DNA from: JANQHS01 sp965227315
Lineage (GTDB): Bacteria; Bacteroidota; Bacteroidia; Cytophagales; CCMP332
Direction of reading: 5' to 3'
Assembly (NCBI GenBank): GCA_965227315.1
Contig: OZ245737.1
Coordinates: 2,108,001 to 2,172,000, forward strand
DNA: 64,000 nucleotides
This document shows, one piece after another, positions 25,095 through 33,007 of this stretch. The notes beneath the pieces are model-generated. The model saw only the letters and a program-made list of their open reading frames with translations, did not search any database and was not told the DNA's origin. The translations under genes and the position numbers were made by a program. How positions within the stretch are numbered: position 1 is the first letter of the stretch; each line of letters opens with the position of its first letter.

Positions 25095-25112
25095 ACTACC
25101 CTTTCGGGTAGT
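25095..25112. promoter_or_regulatory. 18-bp perfect palindrome, operator candidate
   Basis: ACTACCC-TTTC-GGGTAGT has seven-base arms and lies 84 bases before the delta-60 gene start and 27 bases after the TPR/LuxR gene stop. A smaller dyad, CACC/GGTG, adjoins it (25082-25094). No T-tract follows on the minus strand, so an operator is a better reading than a terminator. Confidence 0.5.
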
Positions 25113-25138
25113 TTGGAAAAAATCGGGACGAAGGAAGC

Positions 25139-26767
25139 TCAGTTGCGCTCCCAGATGTTCAGAACATTGGCCTTGGTGATGGCCTCGGTTCGGTTCTTGA
25201 CATCGAGTTTGAGGTAGATATTCTTTAGGTGGAATTTCACAGTGTTCTCTGAAACAAATGTGGTTTCCGCAACCTCCTTATTGGTCTTTCCACCGGCGAT
25301 CTCTGTGAGTATTTCGATCTCGCGCTCCGACAGCGGATCGATGAGATATTGATTGATCTCATCCCTCGAGATCTCAACCTCGATCTTTTTTGGAGCCTTG
25401 TCCAGATGGGATCGGATGCTGAGGCGGAGCTTCTCGATTTCCTCCCGGTATGTTTGCATGCGTTGTTCTGAGTATGCCAGTTTGCGCCTTTGACGCTCCC
25501 GGAGTTGACGGAAGGCGATCAGTGATAACAATCCCACAACAAGTATTCCGCCGACCAGGAGCAGGATGGCTATGGTCTTTCTTCTGGCTTCGGAATTGGA
25601 TCGCTCCAGTTCCAGGCTTTTTAAGGCCAGTTCCTTTTCTTTTTTCTCGGATTCGTATTTCTCTCGGACCTCAAGTATTGCTTTCTGATGTTCGATGACA
25701 TAAATGCTGTCCCTGAAGCGATTGCTTTGCTCAAGATGCGCATATGCAAGTTCGGGATCGTTGAGCCCCAGGTATGCCTGTGCAAGATTGCCGTGGATCT
25801 CATAGAGCAATACATCACTGATATGTTCTCCGGGGATCTTGATCGCCTCGTTCAGATGCTCTATGGCCATTGCGTATTCTTGCTGTTCGTAGTAATAGGT
25901 CCCCAGGTTTTGATGAACATCGCTCATATAGCCGGGATTCTCAAGCTGGGAAGCAAAGAAGTAGGCCGAATCCATATACAGAAGAAACAGATCAAAGCGG
26001 CCTTTCTTCCTGTAGATGTTTCCAAGGTTGAGGTGGTTGATGTAATGCTGATTGTAATTATCCGCCCTCCGGTTGTATTGCATACTTTCCCGGATGATGG
26101 CAATGGCTTCGTCCAGCTCTCTCTTGTTTTTCACGATGACGGAAATGTTGGATAGTATCCGCGAGATGCCCAGACTATCGTGCAGGCTTCTCTTCAATTC
26201 CAGACTCCTTGTATAATAGTCCATGGCTTTTTCCGGTTCTCCCAGCAGGTCCCAGATCAGGCCTATGTTGAGCAGAGTGGCGGAAGTGGATCGATCCGAG
26301 GCAGTGATCTTCTCCTTGAGTTCCAGGGCTGTGTAAAGCACTTCGACGGCATCCTTGAATTTTCCTATGGCCTTTAATTCCAGCCCCAGATTATTCATAA
26401 ATGATGCGCGCAGGGTGTCATTGCCATCTGCGATCTCTATGGCTTCTTTGTAGAGTTCTATGGCTTCTTCATGCCGGCCCTGTTCGCTCACAAGATTCCC
26501 AAAGAGGTTTGTCGCCAATGCCCGGGTTTTTCTGTCCTCGCATTTTTCAGCCAGGGGAATGCAACTCAGGAGTTGAGCCTCACACAAGGAATCCTCATAG
26601 GTGTTGTAATAATGCTTGGCCAGTGCATAGGCGGTTTTTGCCCTGTCGCATTCCATGGCTACGCCCTGTTGAAGCGCAAGACGCTGCAACAGACTATCCC
26701 CAATACCTTGCGCCCGTATTCCCGGGGAAATTGCACAAAGCAACAGCAGAAGAATAAATAACCGCAC
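25139..26767 (-). CDS. TPR-repeat membrane regulator with LuxR-type helix-turn-helix
   Basis: 542 residues, GTG start at 26767. Signal peptide (1-19), about seven TPR units (roughly 40-340, for example AIELYKEAIEIADG and AMDYYTRSLELK), one membrane segment near 400-420 (IAILLLVGGILVVGLLSLIAF), a coiled coil, then a GerE/LuxR HTH (DPLSEREIEILTEIAGGKTNKEVAE, residues about 475-500, with SENTVKFHLKNIYLKL). The sensor therefore faces outward and the DNA-binding domain inward. The signal is unknown. The adjacent T9SS gene with a palindromic leader is the best target candidate. Confidence 0.92.
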   Translation of the reverse strand: MRLFILLLLLCAISPGIRAQGIGDSLLQRLALQQGVAMECDRAKTAYALAKHYYNTYEDSLCEAQLLSCIPLAEKCEDRKTRALATNLFGNLVSEQGRHEEAIELYKEAIEIADGNDTLRASFMNNLGLELKAIGKFKDAVEVLYTALELKEKITASDRSTSATLLNIGLIWDLLGEPEKAMDYYTRSLELKRSLHDSLGISRILSNISVIVKNKRELDEAIAIIRESMQYNRRADNYNQHYINHLNLGNIYRKKGRFDLFLLYMDSAYFFASQLENPGYMSDVHQNLGTYYYEQQEYAMAIEHLNEAIKIPGEHISDVLLYEIHGNLAQAYLGLNDPELAYAHLEQSNRFRDSIYVIEHQKAILEVREKYESEKKEKELALKSLELERSNSEARRKTIAILLLVGGILVVGLLSLIAFRQLRERQRRKLAYSEQRMQTYREEIEKLRLSIRSHLDKAPKKIEVEISRDEINQYLIDPLSEREIEILTEIAGGKTNKEVAETTFVSENTVKFHLKNIYLKLDVKNRTEAITKANVLNIWERN

Positions 26768-26830
26768 GATGAAATATATGACAATTAGCTCTGGAAAGGC
26801 AGAGCGCTGTCAACTTGTGTTCCTGCGGAA

Positions 26831-27037
26831 CTAGGAATAGATGCGCCTGAGATGATAGATGTGCATGCCCATAAAGATGGTGGCGCCGATCATGATGGGC
26901 ATGGCGTCAATGACTATGCCATAGGCCAGATACAGGCCGGAGGCCAGGAGGTGGAACCACCTGAAGGGTTTCATGCTCGTCATGTTCATCGACAAGATGC
27001 TGGCACCAAGTGCCGCATAACCCAGCCATTCCCACAT
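26831..27037 (-). CDS. Small integral membrane protein (YgjV-like pattern)
   Basis: 68 residues with about three hydrophobic segments and no signal peptide. The opening MWEWLGYAALGASILSMN and the LASGLYLAYGI block resemble the small YgjV/CBU_0592-type membrane proteins, though I hold that loosely. Its ATG overlaps the GNAT stop by one base (TAATG), which fixes the start and points to translational coupling. It is the third gene of the MarR operon. Confidence 0.75.
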   Translation of the reverse strand: MWEWLGYAALGASILSMNMTSMKPFRWFHLLASGLYLAYGIVIDAMPIMIGATIFMGMHIYHLRRIYS

Positions 27038-27516
27038 TATAAGAAGACCTCCATTTGAATGTTGCTTCTTTGGTACGGACTGTCATGGTATTCCTTCATC
27101 TCTTTAAAGCCGTTCTTTCTATACAGATTGATAGCCGGCACCATGATGGTATTGGATTCCAGGTAGATCCTGTCCAGGCCTTTTTCTCTGCCGAAATCGA
27201 GGCAGGCATCCAGTAATTTTTGTCCGATCTTGAGGCCTTGGAAATTGGGTGTAACAGCCATTTTGGCCAATTCATAGCCTTTTTCTCCGCGATTGATCAT
27301 GGCCACGGTTCCGACGATTTGTTCGTTGATCCTTGCACAGAAGATCTGACCGCCCTTGTCGATGATCCTTTCTCTGGCCTGGCCCATAAGCTCACGGTCT
27401 TCGTCTTCGACGACAAAATAATGATCAAGCCATTCGACATTCAGACCTACGAAATCCTTCAGATAACGGTCCTCAAAAGGGATGATCTCCACGTTTATTG
27501 ACTCCATTGTTCTCAT
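27037..27516 (-). CDS. GNAT family N-acetyltransferase
   Basis: 159 residues from ATG at 27516, which overlaps the MarR stop as ATGA; the longer frame to 27585 lies inside the MarR gene. The acetyl-CoA loop is seen in KMAVTPNFQGLKIGQKLLDACLDF, followed by IYLESNTIMVPAINLYRKNGF. Transfers acetyl from acetyl-CoA to an unknown amine. It sits between the MarR regulator and a small membrane protein in one tightly overlapping operon. Confidence 0.9.
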   Translation of the reverse strand: MRTMESINVEIIPFEDRYLKDFVGLNVEWLDHYFVVEDEDRELMGQARERIIDKGGQIFCARINEQIVGTVAMINRGEKGYELAKMAVTPNFQGLKIGQKLLDACLDFGREKGLDRIYLESNTIMVPAINLYRKNGFKEMKEYHDSPYQRSNIQMEVFL

Positions 27517-28001
27517 CGTTTTTGAATTTTCAGTTGCTCTTTTGTTCTGTCTCTGAACCCCTTCTCCGCGAAGATCCTTTCCCATTGGTCCAGTTGGTTT
27601 AATGCATCAAGCCCGTCGAGGGCGATCTTTACACCTATTACGGCTGCATCCCAGAATTTCTCGTACTCCGGAAGCATCTTGACGGCCCGGTCGCTGAGGT
27701 CCAAAACCCGCTTTCGGGAATCCTTCTTATCTTTTTCTGAGACCAGATAACCGTTGTCCATCATCTTGTTGGTGATGCCGATCACGGAAGGGTGGGACAT
27801 CTGGATCTCTTCGGCGATCTCGGTTACGCTCTTCGGCCCCTGGGTTTTCAGCAGCTCGAAAACCACATACCAGTTGGGTTCGATGTCGAAATCCAATTCG
27901 TTGTACAGCCTCTTGCCGTCATGCATCATGGCATCACTGAGCCGCTTGAGCCTGGTGGCGAATCCTATGTATCCCAGAGATGAAAGAAAGTCCTTTGCCA
28001 T
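27513..28001 (-). CDS. MarR family transcriptional regulator
   Basis: 162 residues. The winged helix is evident: VVFELLKTQGPKSVTEIAEEIQMSHPSVIGITNKMMDNGYL, then the wing KDKKDSRKRVLDLS. It acts as a dimer and typically represses its own operon until an organic ligand binds. The upstream DNA fits closely: a TTTG-N21-TATATTTG promoter with matched 18-bp palindromes on either side of the -7 box. First gene of the MarR-GNAT-membrane protein operon. Confidence 0.95.
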   Translation of the reverse strand: MAKDFLSSLGYIGFATRLKRLSDAMMHDGKRLYNELDFDIEPNWYVVFELLKTQGPKSVTEIAEEIQMSHPSVIGITNKMMDNGYLVSEKDKKDSRKRVLDLSDRAVKMLPEYEKFWDAAVIGVKIALDGLDALNQLDQWERIFAEKGFRDRTKEQLKIQKR

Positions 28002-28004
28002 ATT

Positions 28005-28022
28005 TATGTAGTTGACTACGCA
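28005..28022. promoter_or_regulatory. MarR operator candidate 1
   Basis: TATGTAGTTGACTACGCA: half sites TATGTAGT and ACTACGCA around a TG centre. It covers the predicted transcription start and the last bases of the -7 element. Confidence 0.7.
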
Positions 28023-28053
28023 AATATATGTAGGAGCCTACATAAATGACAAA
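28021..28053 (-). promoter_or_regulatory. Promoter of the MarR operon
   Basis: On the minus strand TTTG (28053-28050), a 21-base spacer and TATATTTG (28028-28021) match the Bacteroidota consensus exactly. The predicted leader is only about 13 bases long. Confidence 0.8.
28027..28044. promoter_or_regulatory. MarR operator candidate 2
   Basis: TATGTAGGAGCCTACATA is a perfect palindrome apart from its AG centre (eight-base arms). Its centre is 22 bp, two helical turns, from that of site 1, and it fills the promoter spacer. Confidence 0.75.
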
Positions 28054-28059
28054 TTTTTT

Positions 28060-28635
28060 TTAGTAAAACTTCTCAACCCCTCCATAACCCCTGATCAGCT
28101 CGTTTTTTCGAGTTTTTTCCAGAAAATTATTCAGGCGTTTTTCAAATTCCTCCGGACGTTTACGGGCATAATCGATATAGGCTACCCGGATCCTTTGATA
28201 GCCTGGGCTCAGTTTTTGGAAATTTTTCCAGACCTGCGGATCCTCCCGGAAGATGTCCATCAGGTCCTTGGGAAACAGAAAGGGTCTGTCGATGACATCC
28301 CTGAGTTCTTCCCGGATATCGGGATGGATCAGTTTACGTTCATCCAGCCATTTCAATCGCTCGATATTGGGCTGGGACCAGGAACTTCCCTTTCGGCGAG
28401 GGGTAAATCGCTGCATGCTGCTGTTTTCGTCGTAGGTCTTCCTGATGCTGTCAATCCATCCGAAGCATATAGCCTCTTCCACGGAGTCGTTGTAGGGCAG
28501 TGAGGGTTTTCCCGAGGCTTTCTTGGGAAGGATCAGCCAAACCTCTTCCCGTTTTTGAAAATTCTCTTCCAACCAAGATCTCCATTCCTCGCGCCTGGAG
28601 ATGTACACCGGGGAAAAACCGCTCTTTGGATCCAT
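28060..28635 (-). CDS. YdeI/OmpD-associated-like protein
   Basis: 191 residues from ATG at 28635 (a TTG at 28641 is weaker). The family block DSVEEAICFGWIDSIRKTYDENSSMQRFTPR is clear, followed by LKWLDERKLIHPDI and a C-terminal GYQRIRVAYIDYARKRPEEFEKRL. The family is linked to resistance to cationic peptides or bacteriocins in some bacteria, but the mechanism is unclear. It is soluble and cytosolic. It follows the PQQ-propeller gene, separated by a terminator at 28641-28668, and ends just short of the MarR promoter. Confidence 0.85.
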   Translation of the reverse strand: MDPKSGFSPVYISRREEWRSWLEENFQKREEVWLILPKKASGKPSLPYNDSVEEAICFGWIDSIRKTYDENSSMQRFTPRRKGSSWSQPNIERLKWLDERKLIHPDIREELRDVIDRPFLFPKDLMDIFREDPQVWKNFQKLSPGYQRIRVAYIDYARKRPEEFEKRLNNFLEKTRKNELIRGYGGVEKFY

Positions 28636-28640
28636 ATTCA

Positions 28641-28668
28641 AAAAAAGGCCGGATCAAACCCGGCCTTT
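28641..28668 (-). terminator. Intrinsic terminator of the PQQ-propeller gene
   Basis: GGCCGG (28647-28652) pairs with CCGGCC (28660-28665), extended by A/T pairs. On the minus strand the hairpin ends in seven T residues, directly after the stop at 28674. Confidence 0.88.
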
Positions 28669-28673
28669 CATGT

Positions 28674-30623
28674 TCAGAATTTATAAGCCTTCACCACCCG
28701 GGATTCGTCGCGGTAAAAGACATAGCCTGTCACGCCATCCATGGCATAAGAGGGCTCCTTGTCCTTGCCTAGCCCGATCGTCCCTTCGGTCTTCCCGGTA
28801 TCCTTGTTCATTTTTAACAACAAGACCTCTTTCTCCGGTCTTGTCATGATCGCAACATAGTCGTCTCCTTCCTTGGTAGCCTTAAACCTTGCCTGTGCCT
28901 GTTTGAAAGATTCCACTGCAAAATCCGTTGCTGCATCGCCCAGCTCCCCATAGGCCTGTCCTATTCCTTCTGCCATAGCCCCGGCCACGGGATCGTCTTC
29001 TTTGACATCTTCAGCGGCGGCGGTATAGGCGGCCGATCCCATATAGGAGGCTGCGCCGATGTATGCAGCCCTTACTGCCTGGGCATAACGCAGTGCTCGA
29101 ATAATTCCGGCTTCCCTTGGGGCTTCATGATAATTCTGATAAACAATAGATCCGGAGCGATCCACCAGGGCAAAGTTCTGTGAGGCGCCCAGCAGCAGCC
29201 CGCTCTCCCTTAGCACCAGGGAGTTTGGATCTTCCTTGCCGTCAAATTCGATTTCAGGGGAAACTGTTTTTACTTCTCCGGATGATTTTTCGATGGACTT
29301 GATCATATTGGCCTTGACATCGAAAGCGTACAGAACATCCTTATCCTGGGCTGTCAGGGAAGGTCTTGTGGGGATGGATTTTGGAAGAAGCAAAGTTCCC
29401 TGGCTTTGGTCAAGAATATTGACCTCCTCCGTTGTGGCATAAAGCAGTCCCTTTGGAGTCACTTCGCTAAAGACAAGGTTGCCATCGATCTTAACCGGTT
29501 TGTCAAAGGTCAACAGACCGGATTCAAGGTCCAGATAGGATATGTAGTTCTTTCCGCTGGGATTTCTGGATACAAGGATCAACCCCTTGCCCACTTTGGT
29601 GTAGCTGTAAATTCCCCCTTTAACTTTGATCCCCTTTCCTTTTTTACCCCATTTGCCTTCCTGGGAATTATAGTCATACAGGTTTATTTTGGTGCTTGAG
29701 CCATTATCCGGGAGTATGGCCATGCCCTGATCATCGAAATATACAGGTCCTATGGTTCCCTTCACAACCAGGGGCTCTTTCCAGAGCCTGCTCCCGTCAT
29801 CCATACTGAAGGCCGTATAGGAAGTCTCATAGCTTGGAGGTGGAGGATTACCGCTGGATGAGCTTGTGCTCATGCTGGACTGCACCTCTTGCTCGGAGGC
29901 GATATAGAAAACCCTGCCGTCGGGTTTTTGATAGAACTCCACTTCGAACTCCATGTCCTGGGCCATATTTGATACCGCGGTTTTCATCAATCCTCCGATG
30001 GCTCCAAGACTTGACATTTGCTTGTTGGCCTCGGAAACATCATTTTTCCAGATCACCTTACCACTTTGAGGATTCACCTTATAGTTATGGAACAGGGTGA
30101 CGATCAGCAATTCTTCGGCGCTGATCTCATTGGCCGTGATCATTCTTCCGTAATCCTCCTGGATCTTCCACACGACATCCCCGGTGTTGAGAGATGACAT
30201 CAACAGGATATCCTTGTTTGCCGCATCCCTGCCAGATACAAGAATACCGTTTGCCTTGTAGAGGACGACCTGGTCCCGAATACTTTCGACTCCGGCGGCC
30301 TTTGAATTGAATTTGGTTTTTCCCGTAAACGGATCGACCATGTGGATTTCGGTGCCAATATTGACCGAAATGAGCGGGGAATTGCCTACCTGCTTTACCT
30401 GTTCCTCCGATACCGGGCCCAGTTCGTTTTTTGTCCAGATGACATCACCTGTCTCAGGTTTGACTCCCATGATGCCCTTGGAGGTGCCTATAACATAATG
30501 GCCCAGGGCACTCACTTTTTGCCATACGATGGCATCATCAAACGATTTTGTCCAGAGCTCCTGCACCTGGGAAAATGCGGATACCGAAACGAATGCGAAT
30601 AGGATTGGTAGTAACTTTTTCAT
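28674..30623 (-). CDS. Exported PQQ-like beta-propeller protein
   Basis: 649 residues with a signal peptide (about 1-18, AFSQ). Propeller blades are seen as repeats of the kind GVKPETGDVIWTK, SLNTGDVVWKI, NPQSGKVIWK and SMDDGSRLWKE, about 40-60 residues apart. Such WD40-like or PQQ-like domains often serve as scaffolds rather than quinone enzymes; no enzymatic residues are evident. An Ala/Tyr-rich stretch near residue 530 (AAYIGAASYMGSAAYTAA) is unusual. Probably periplasmic or surface located. Single gene with its own terminator. Confidence 0.83.
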   Translation of the reverse strand: MKKLLPILFAFVSVSAFSQVQELWTKSFDDAIVWQKVSALGHYVIGTSKGIMGVKPETGDVIWTKNELGPVSEEQVKQVGNSPLISVNIGTEIHMVDPFTGKTKFNSKAAGVESIRDQVVLYKANGILVSGRDAANKDILLMSSLNTGDVVWKIQEDYGRMITANEISAEELLIVTLFHNYKVNPQSGKVIWKNDVSEANKQMSSLGAIGGLMKTAVSNMAQDMEFEVEFYQKPDGRVFYIASEQEVQSSMSTSSSSGNPPPPSYETSYTAFSMDDGSRLWKEPLVVKGTIGPVYFDDQGMAILPDNGSSTKINLYDYNSQEGKWGKKGKGIKVKGGIYSYTKVGKGLILVSRNPSGKNYISYLDLESGLLTFDKPVKIDGNLVFSEVTPKGLLYATTEEVNILDQSQGTLLLPKSIPTRPSLTAQDKDVLYAFDVKANMIKSIEKSSGEVKTVSPEIEFDGKEDPNSLVLRESGLLLGASQNFALVDRSGSIVYQNYHEAPREAGIIRALRYAQAVRAAYIGAASYMGSAAYTAAAEDVKEDDPVAGAMAEGIGQAYGELGDAATDFAVESFKQAQARFKATKEGDDYVAIMTRPEKEVLLLKMNKDTGKTEGTIGLGKDKEPSYAMDGVTGYVFYRDESRVVKAYKF

Positions 30624-30744
30624 GTTCTATTGTTTGTTGTGACGGTCTTTGACCAATTTCCATGCCGAAGACGCGGAATGACCATCAAGTTAATCAAATG
30701 TCTGTTTTTCGGGTTGGCAAACGGCGGGGTTTTAAGGATCCCGC

Positions 30745-31482
30745 TCAATTCAGGATCTTCTCAACGCTTTGGTCAAGCTGATGAATATCCTCGACGGTTT
30801 TCAAATAGGGATCGACCCGATGATCTCCCATATCCTGGACTCTGTATCCATGAAGTACATCCCCAAACAGTAGGATCACGATTTTGTCGACTATCCTTTC
30901 CTTCATGGCATGGGGTACCTGATATTTTCCAATGATGGATTCTTCAATGCCGATGTGGACGATCTCATGAATAAGCGTGTAGGCGGGATCATCGTAACTC
31001 TTGAAGGTCCCATGTGCAGTTGTATAGAGCAGGATCGACCCCTGTTCGGCGTCATAGCTCCCTCCGGGACCGTATAAGGTGAGCTTTACCTTGTATTCGG
31101 GGAAGATCTTGAAGCCCCATGAATAATCCTCATCATCGATCAGCCTGATGATGGATTCCAGATCCTCGACCCTGTCCTCAACCTTTTTCATCCCGGCCAG
31201 ATAATCTGAAGGGGTATAAACCTTCTTTTTCATATGCTTCTTCAGGTCGGTTTTGCTGGATTCATGGAGTATGCCTAGGCGAGCATCTACCTGCAGGTCA
31301 TGGATCAGTTCTCCAGGCGGCATGGCCAACTCATAACCATGATCATCAAAAAACCTGGTCTGCTCTATGCAATTCCAAACATAATCGGTTTCCATTTCCA
31401 GGCTCGGCATCATGGGCACAATGGACGCTTCCTGAGCCCGAAGGAGAAAGATCAGTGACAGTATGGAGGCAGAGAGCTTCAA
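30745..31482 (-). CDS. Exported putative gluzincin-type metalloprotein
   Basis: 245 residues, TTG start at 31482, 15 bases after the acyltransferase stop. A signal-like hydrophobic N-terminus precedes a domain with HEIVH (H172, E173, H176). Nineteen residues after the second His is E195 (in KERIVD), the spacing of the third zinc ligand in gluzincins. I recognise no named family. The SILLYTTAHGTF strand just before the motif is typical of the edge strand in zinc peptidases. A weak GC hairpin lies just beyond the stop. Probably coexpressed with the acyltransferase. Confidence 0.68.
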   Translation of the reverse strand: MKLSASILSLIFLLRAQEASIVPMMPSLEMETDYVWNCIEQTRFFDDHGYELAMPPGELIHDLQVDARLGILHESSKTDLKKHMKKKVYTPSDYLAGMKKVEDRVEDLESIIRLIDDEDYSWGFKIFPEYKVKLTLYGPGGSYDAEQGSILLYTTAHGTFKSYDDPAYTLIHEIVHIGIEESIIGKYQVPHAMKERIVDKIVILLFGDVLHGYRVQDMGDHRVDPYLKTVEDIHQLDQSVEKILN

Positions 31483-31497
31483 ATCCGATCTTAAATG

Positions 31498-32574
31498 TCA
31501 GAATTTTATTCTGATCCCGGAAAGGGGTCTCTCGATCAACAGGAAGCTGATCGAGGAAACGAGGATTGACAAAAGGAAGAAGGCATGGACCTGTAGATTG
31601 GGCGGGATCCCTAATTCCTCGATCCGGACCAGGTAGAGGATCTGAAGATGAAAGAGGTACATTGAAAAGCTGATGGTCCCTATAAAGCGCAGAAAGCTGA
31701 GCTCCATGAACCGGCGTATAATACCATGACCGTATTTGGCGGATAGGAGAATGATCCCCCAGAGGCCGGCATAGGGCAGGTAAAATATAGGATCATGGAA
31801 GAAAAGGCCGAACCCGAAGATCTTTTTAAAATAGAAGGGTATGCTGATGAGGATCAGGAGAGCTGCAAGAGCACCGATCAGATCAAAATTCCTGCCGGAT
31901 AGAAACTTTCTGAAATGTTCCTGTCTGATCAACTCAAAGATCGAAATGACGGTCCCCACAAGGAAGATGGGCAGGAAGCGGAAGGTAGAGATCAGTGGAA
32001 GGTCGGTGATGTATTCGACCAGTACTGAAGCCATTGTGAGCACAAGGAAAAGGGTCAGAACAGACGTAGTCCTCCATTTCAGCACCCAATGACAGAACCA
32101 CATGATCAGGGGAGAAAGGAAATAGTATTTGAACTCCACCGGGATCGACCAGAAAATGCTTTCCCCTTTCATGAGCATCATATGCATTGGGATGTCCAGG
32201 GGCTCATCAACCATCCTGTGAAGCCCCAGAGAGAAAAGTATGCTGGTCAGGATCACGGAGATCAGGAATAGGGGATAGATCCTGAGAAATCTCCGGAGGA
32301 AATAGTTTAGCCAGAATTTTTTTGAAGACCTCTGATTGATAAAAGCCAGGGCGATCTGACGATCGAGGAGATAGGCGGAAAGCACGAAAAACAGATAGAC
32401 CCCGATCTTGCCCATCCCGCTGAAATTCAGAAATGGCAGGAGCATCAGCCCCATGTTGCTGGAGTGGGAAAGCAAGACCAACAGAACTGCTATTCCGCGA
32501 AGGCCATCGAGGGATTTGAAATGATCGGGCTTGCTGTCATGCGGAAAGAACCAGCTATGGAAACGGTTGCTCAT
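31498..32574 (-). CDS. Acyltransferase 3 (OafA/YrhL-like) membrane protein
   Basis: 358 residues with about ten membrane segments. The family start FKSLDGLRGIAVLLVLLSHSS includes the conserved His near residue 37, and LRRFLRIYPLFLISVIL follows. Such proteins move acyl groups across the inner membrane onto surface sugars or lipids. The acceptor is unknown. It sits between the YjbR-like gene and the HEIVH protein. A second acyltransferase of the same family is encoded at 36545-37615. Confidence 0.92.
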   Translation of the reverse strand: MSNRFHSWFFPHDSKPDHFKSLDGLRGIAVLLVLLSHSSNMGLMLLPFLNFSGMGKIGVYLFFVLSAYLLDRQIALAFINQRSSKKFWLNYFLRRFLRIYPLFLISVILTSILFSLGLHRMVDEPLDIPMHMMLMKGESIFWSIPVEFKYYFLSPLIMWFCHWVLKWRTTSVLTLFLVLTMASVLVEYITDLPLISTFRFLPIFLVGTVISIFELIRQEHFRKFLSGRNFDLIGALAALLILISIPFYFKKIFGFGLFFHDPIFYLPYAGLWGIILLSAKYGHGIIRRFMELSFLRFIGTISFSMYLFHLQILYLVRIEELGIPPNLQVHAFFLLSILVSSISFLLIERPLSGIRIKF

Positions 32575-32600
32575 AATTTGCCCTAAATAAAGGACTTATA

Positions 32601-32915
32601 TCAGGATTTGGCTTGCTCGTATGCGGACTCCAGCGCAGCGAAAACAACTTCCTCGGAAGTTTTGGTTAACTCAAAGGTTGTCCAGCCCTGAGCGCCCCAT
32701 TTGTTGTCAACAGCAAAGATCCCTTCGTAATGCTGAATGAATTCCCCCTGCATTTCGGGTGTGAGTCTAATGTTCGCTGAATTTGAGGCTTCATGAAGGG
32801 TGGCAAATATTCTTTTACCACTGATCTTAAAGGCCCTGCGGTCATGGTGTGGGTTCTCCTCTGTATGAGGGAATGAAAGCGCCATTGCGCCGAAATCCTC
32901 AACCGGATCTTTCAT
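32601..32915 (-). CDS. MmcQ/YjbR family protein
   Basis: 104 residues. The family pattern is clear: ALSFPHTEENPHHDRRAFKI, then RIFATLHE, then IRLTPEMQGEF and a closing WTTFELTKTSEEVVFAALESAYE. This CyaY-like fold is called a double-wing DNA-binding domain, but its role is not known. It is cytosolic. The acyltransferase begins 26 bases downstream on the same strand. Confidence 0.88.
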   Translation of the reverse strand: MKDPVEDFGAMALSFPHTEENPHHDRRAFKISGKRIFATLHEASNSANIRLTPEMQGEFIQHYEGIFAVDNKWGAQGWTTFELTKTSEEVVFAALESAYEQAKS

Positions 32916-33007
32916 GGCTCAAATAAATGAAAAATCTGCAACGGCCGCTCTTTAATGATGAATGAGCTGGTAAGCATTCCATACGCCGGACCGAAATACA
33001 TGATGAA

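Noticed and set aside
30724..30744. GC hairpin after the HEIVH gene
   Set aside because: Stem of five pairs with a long loop and no clear T-run; too weak to call.
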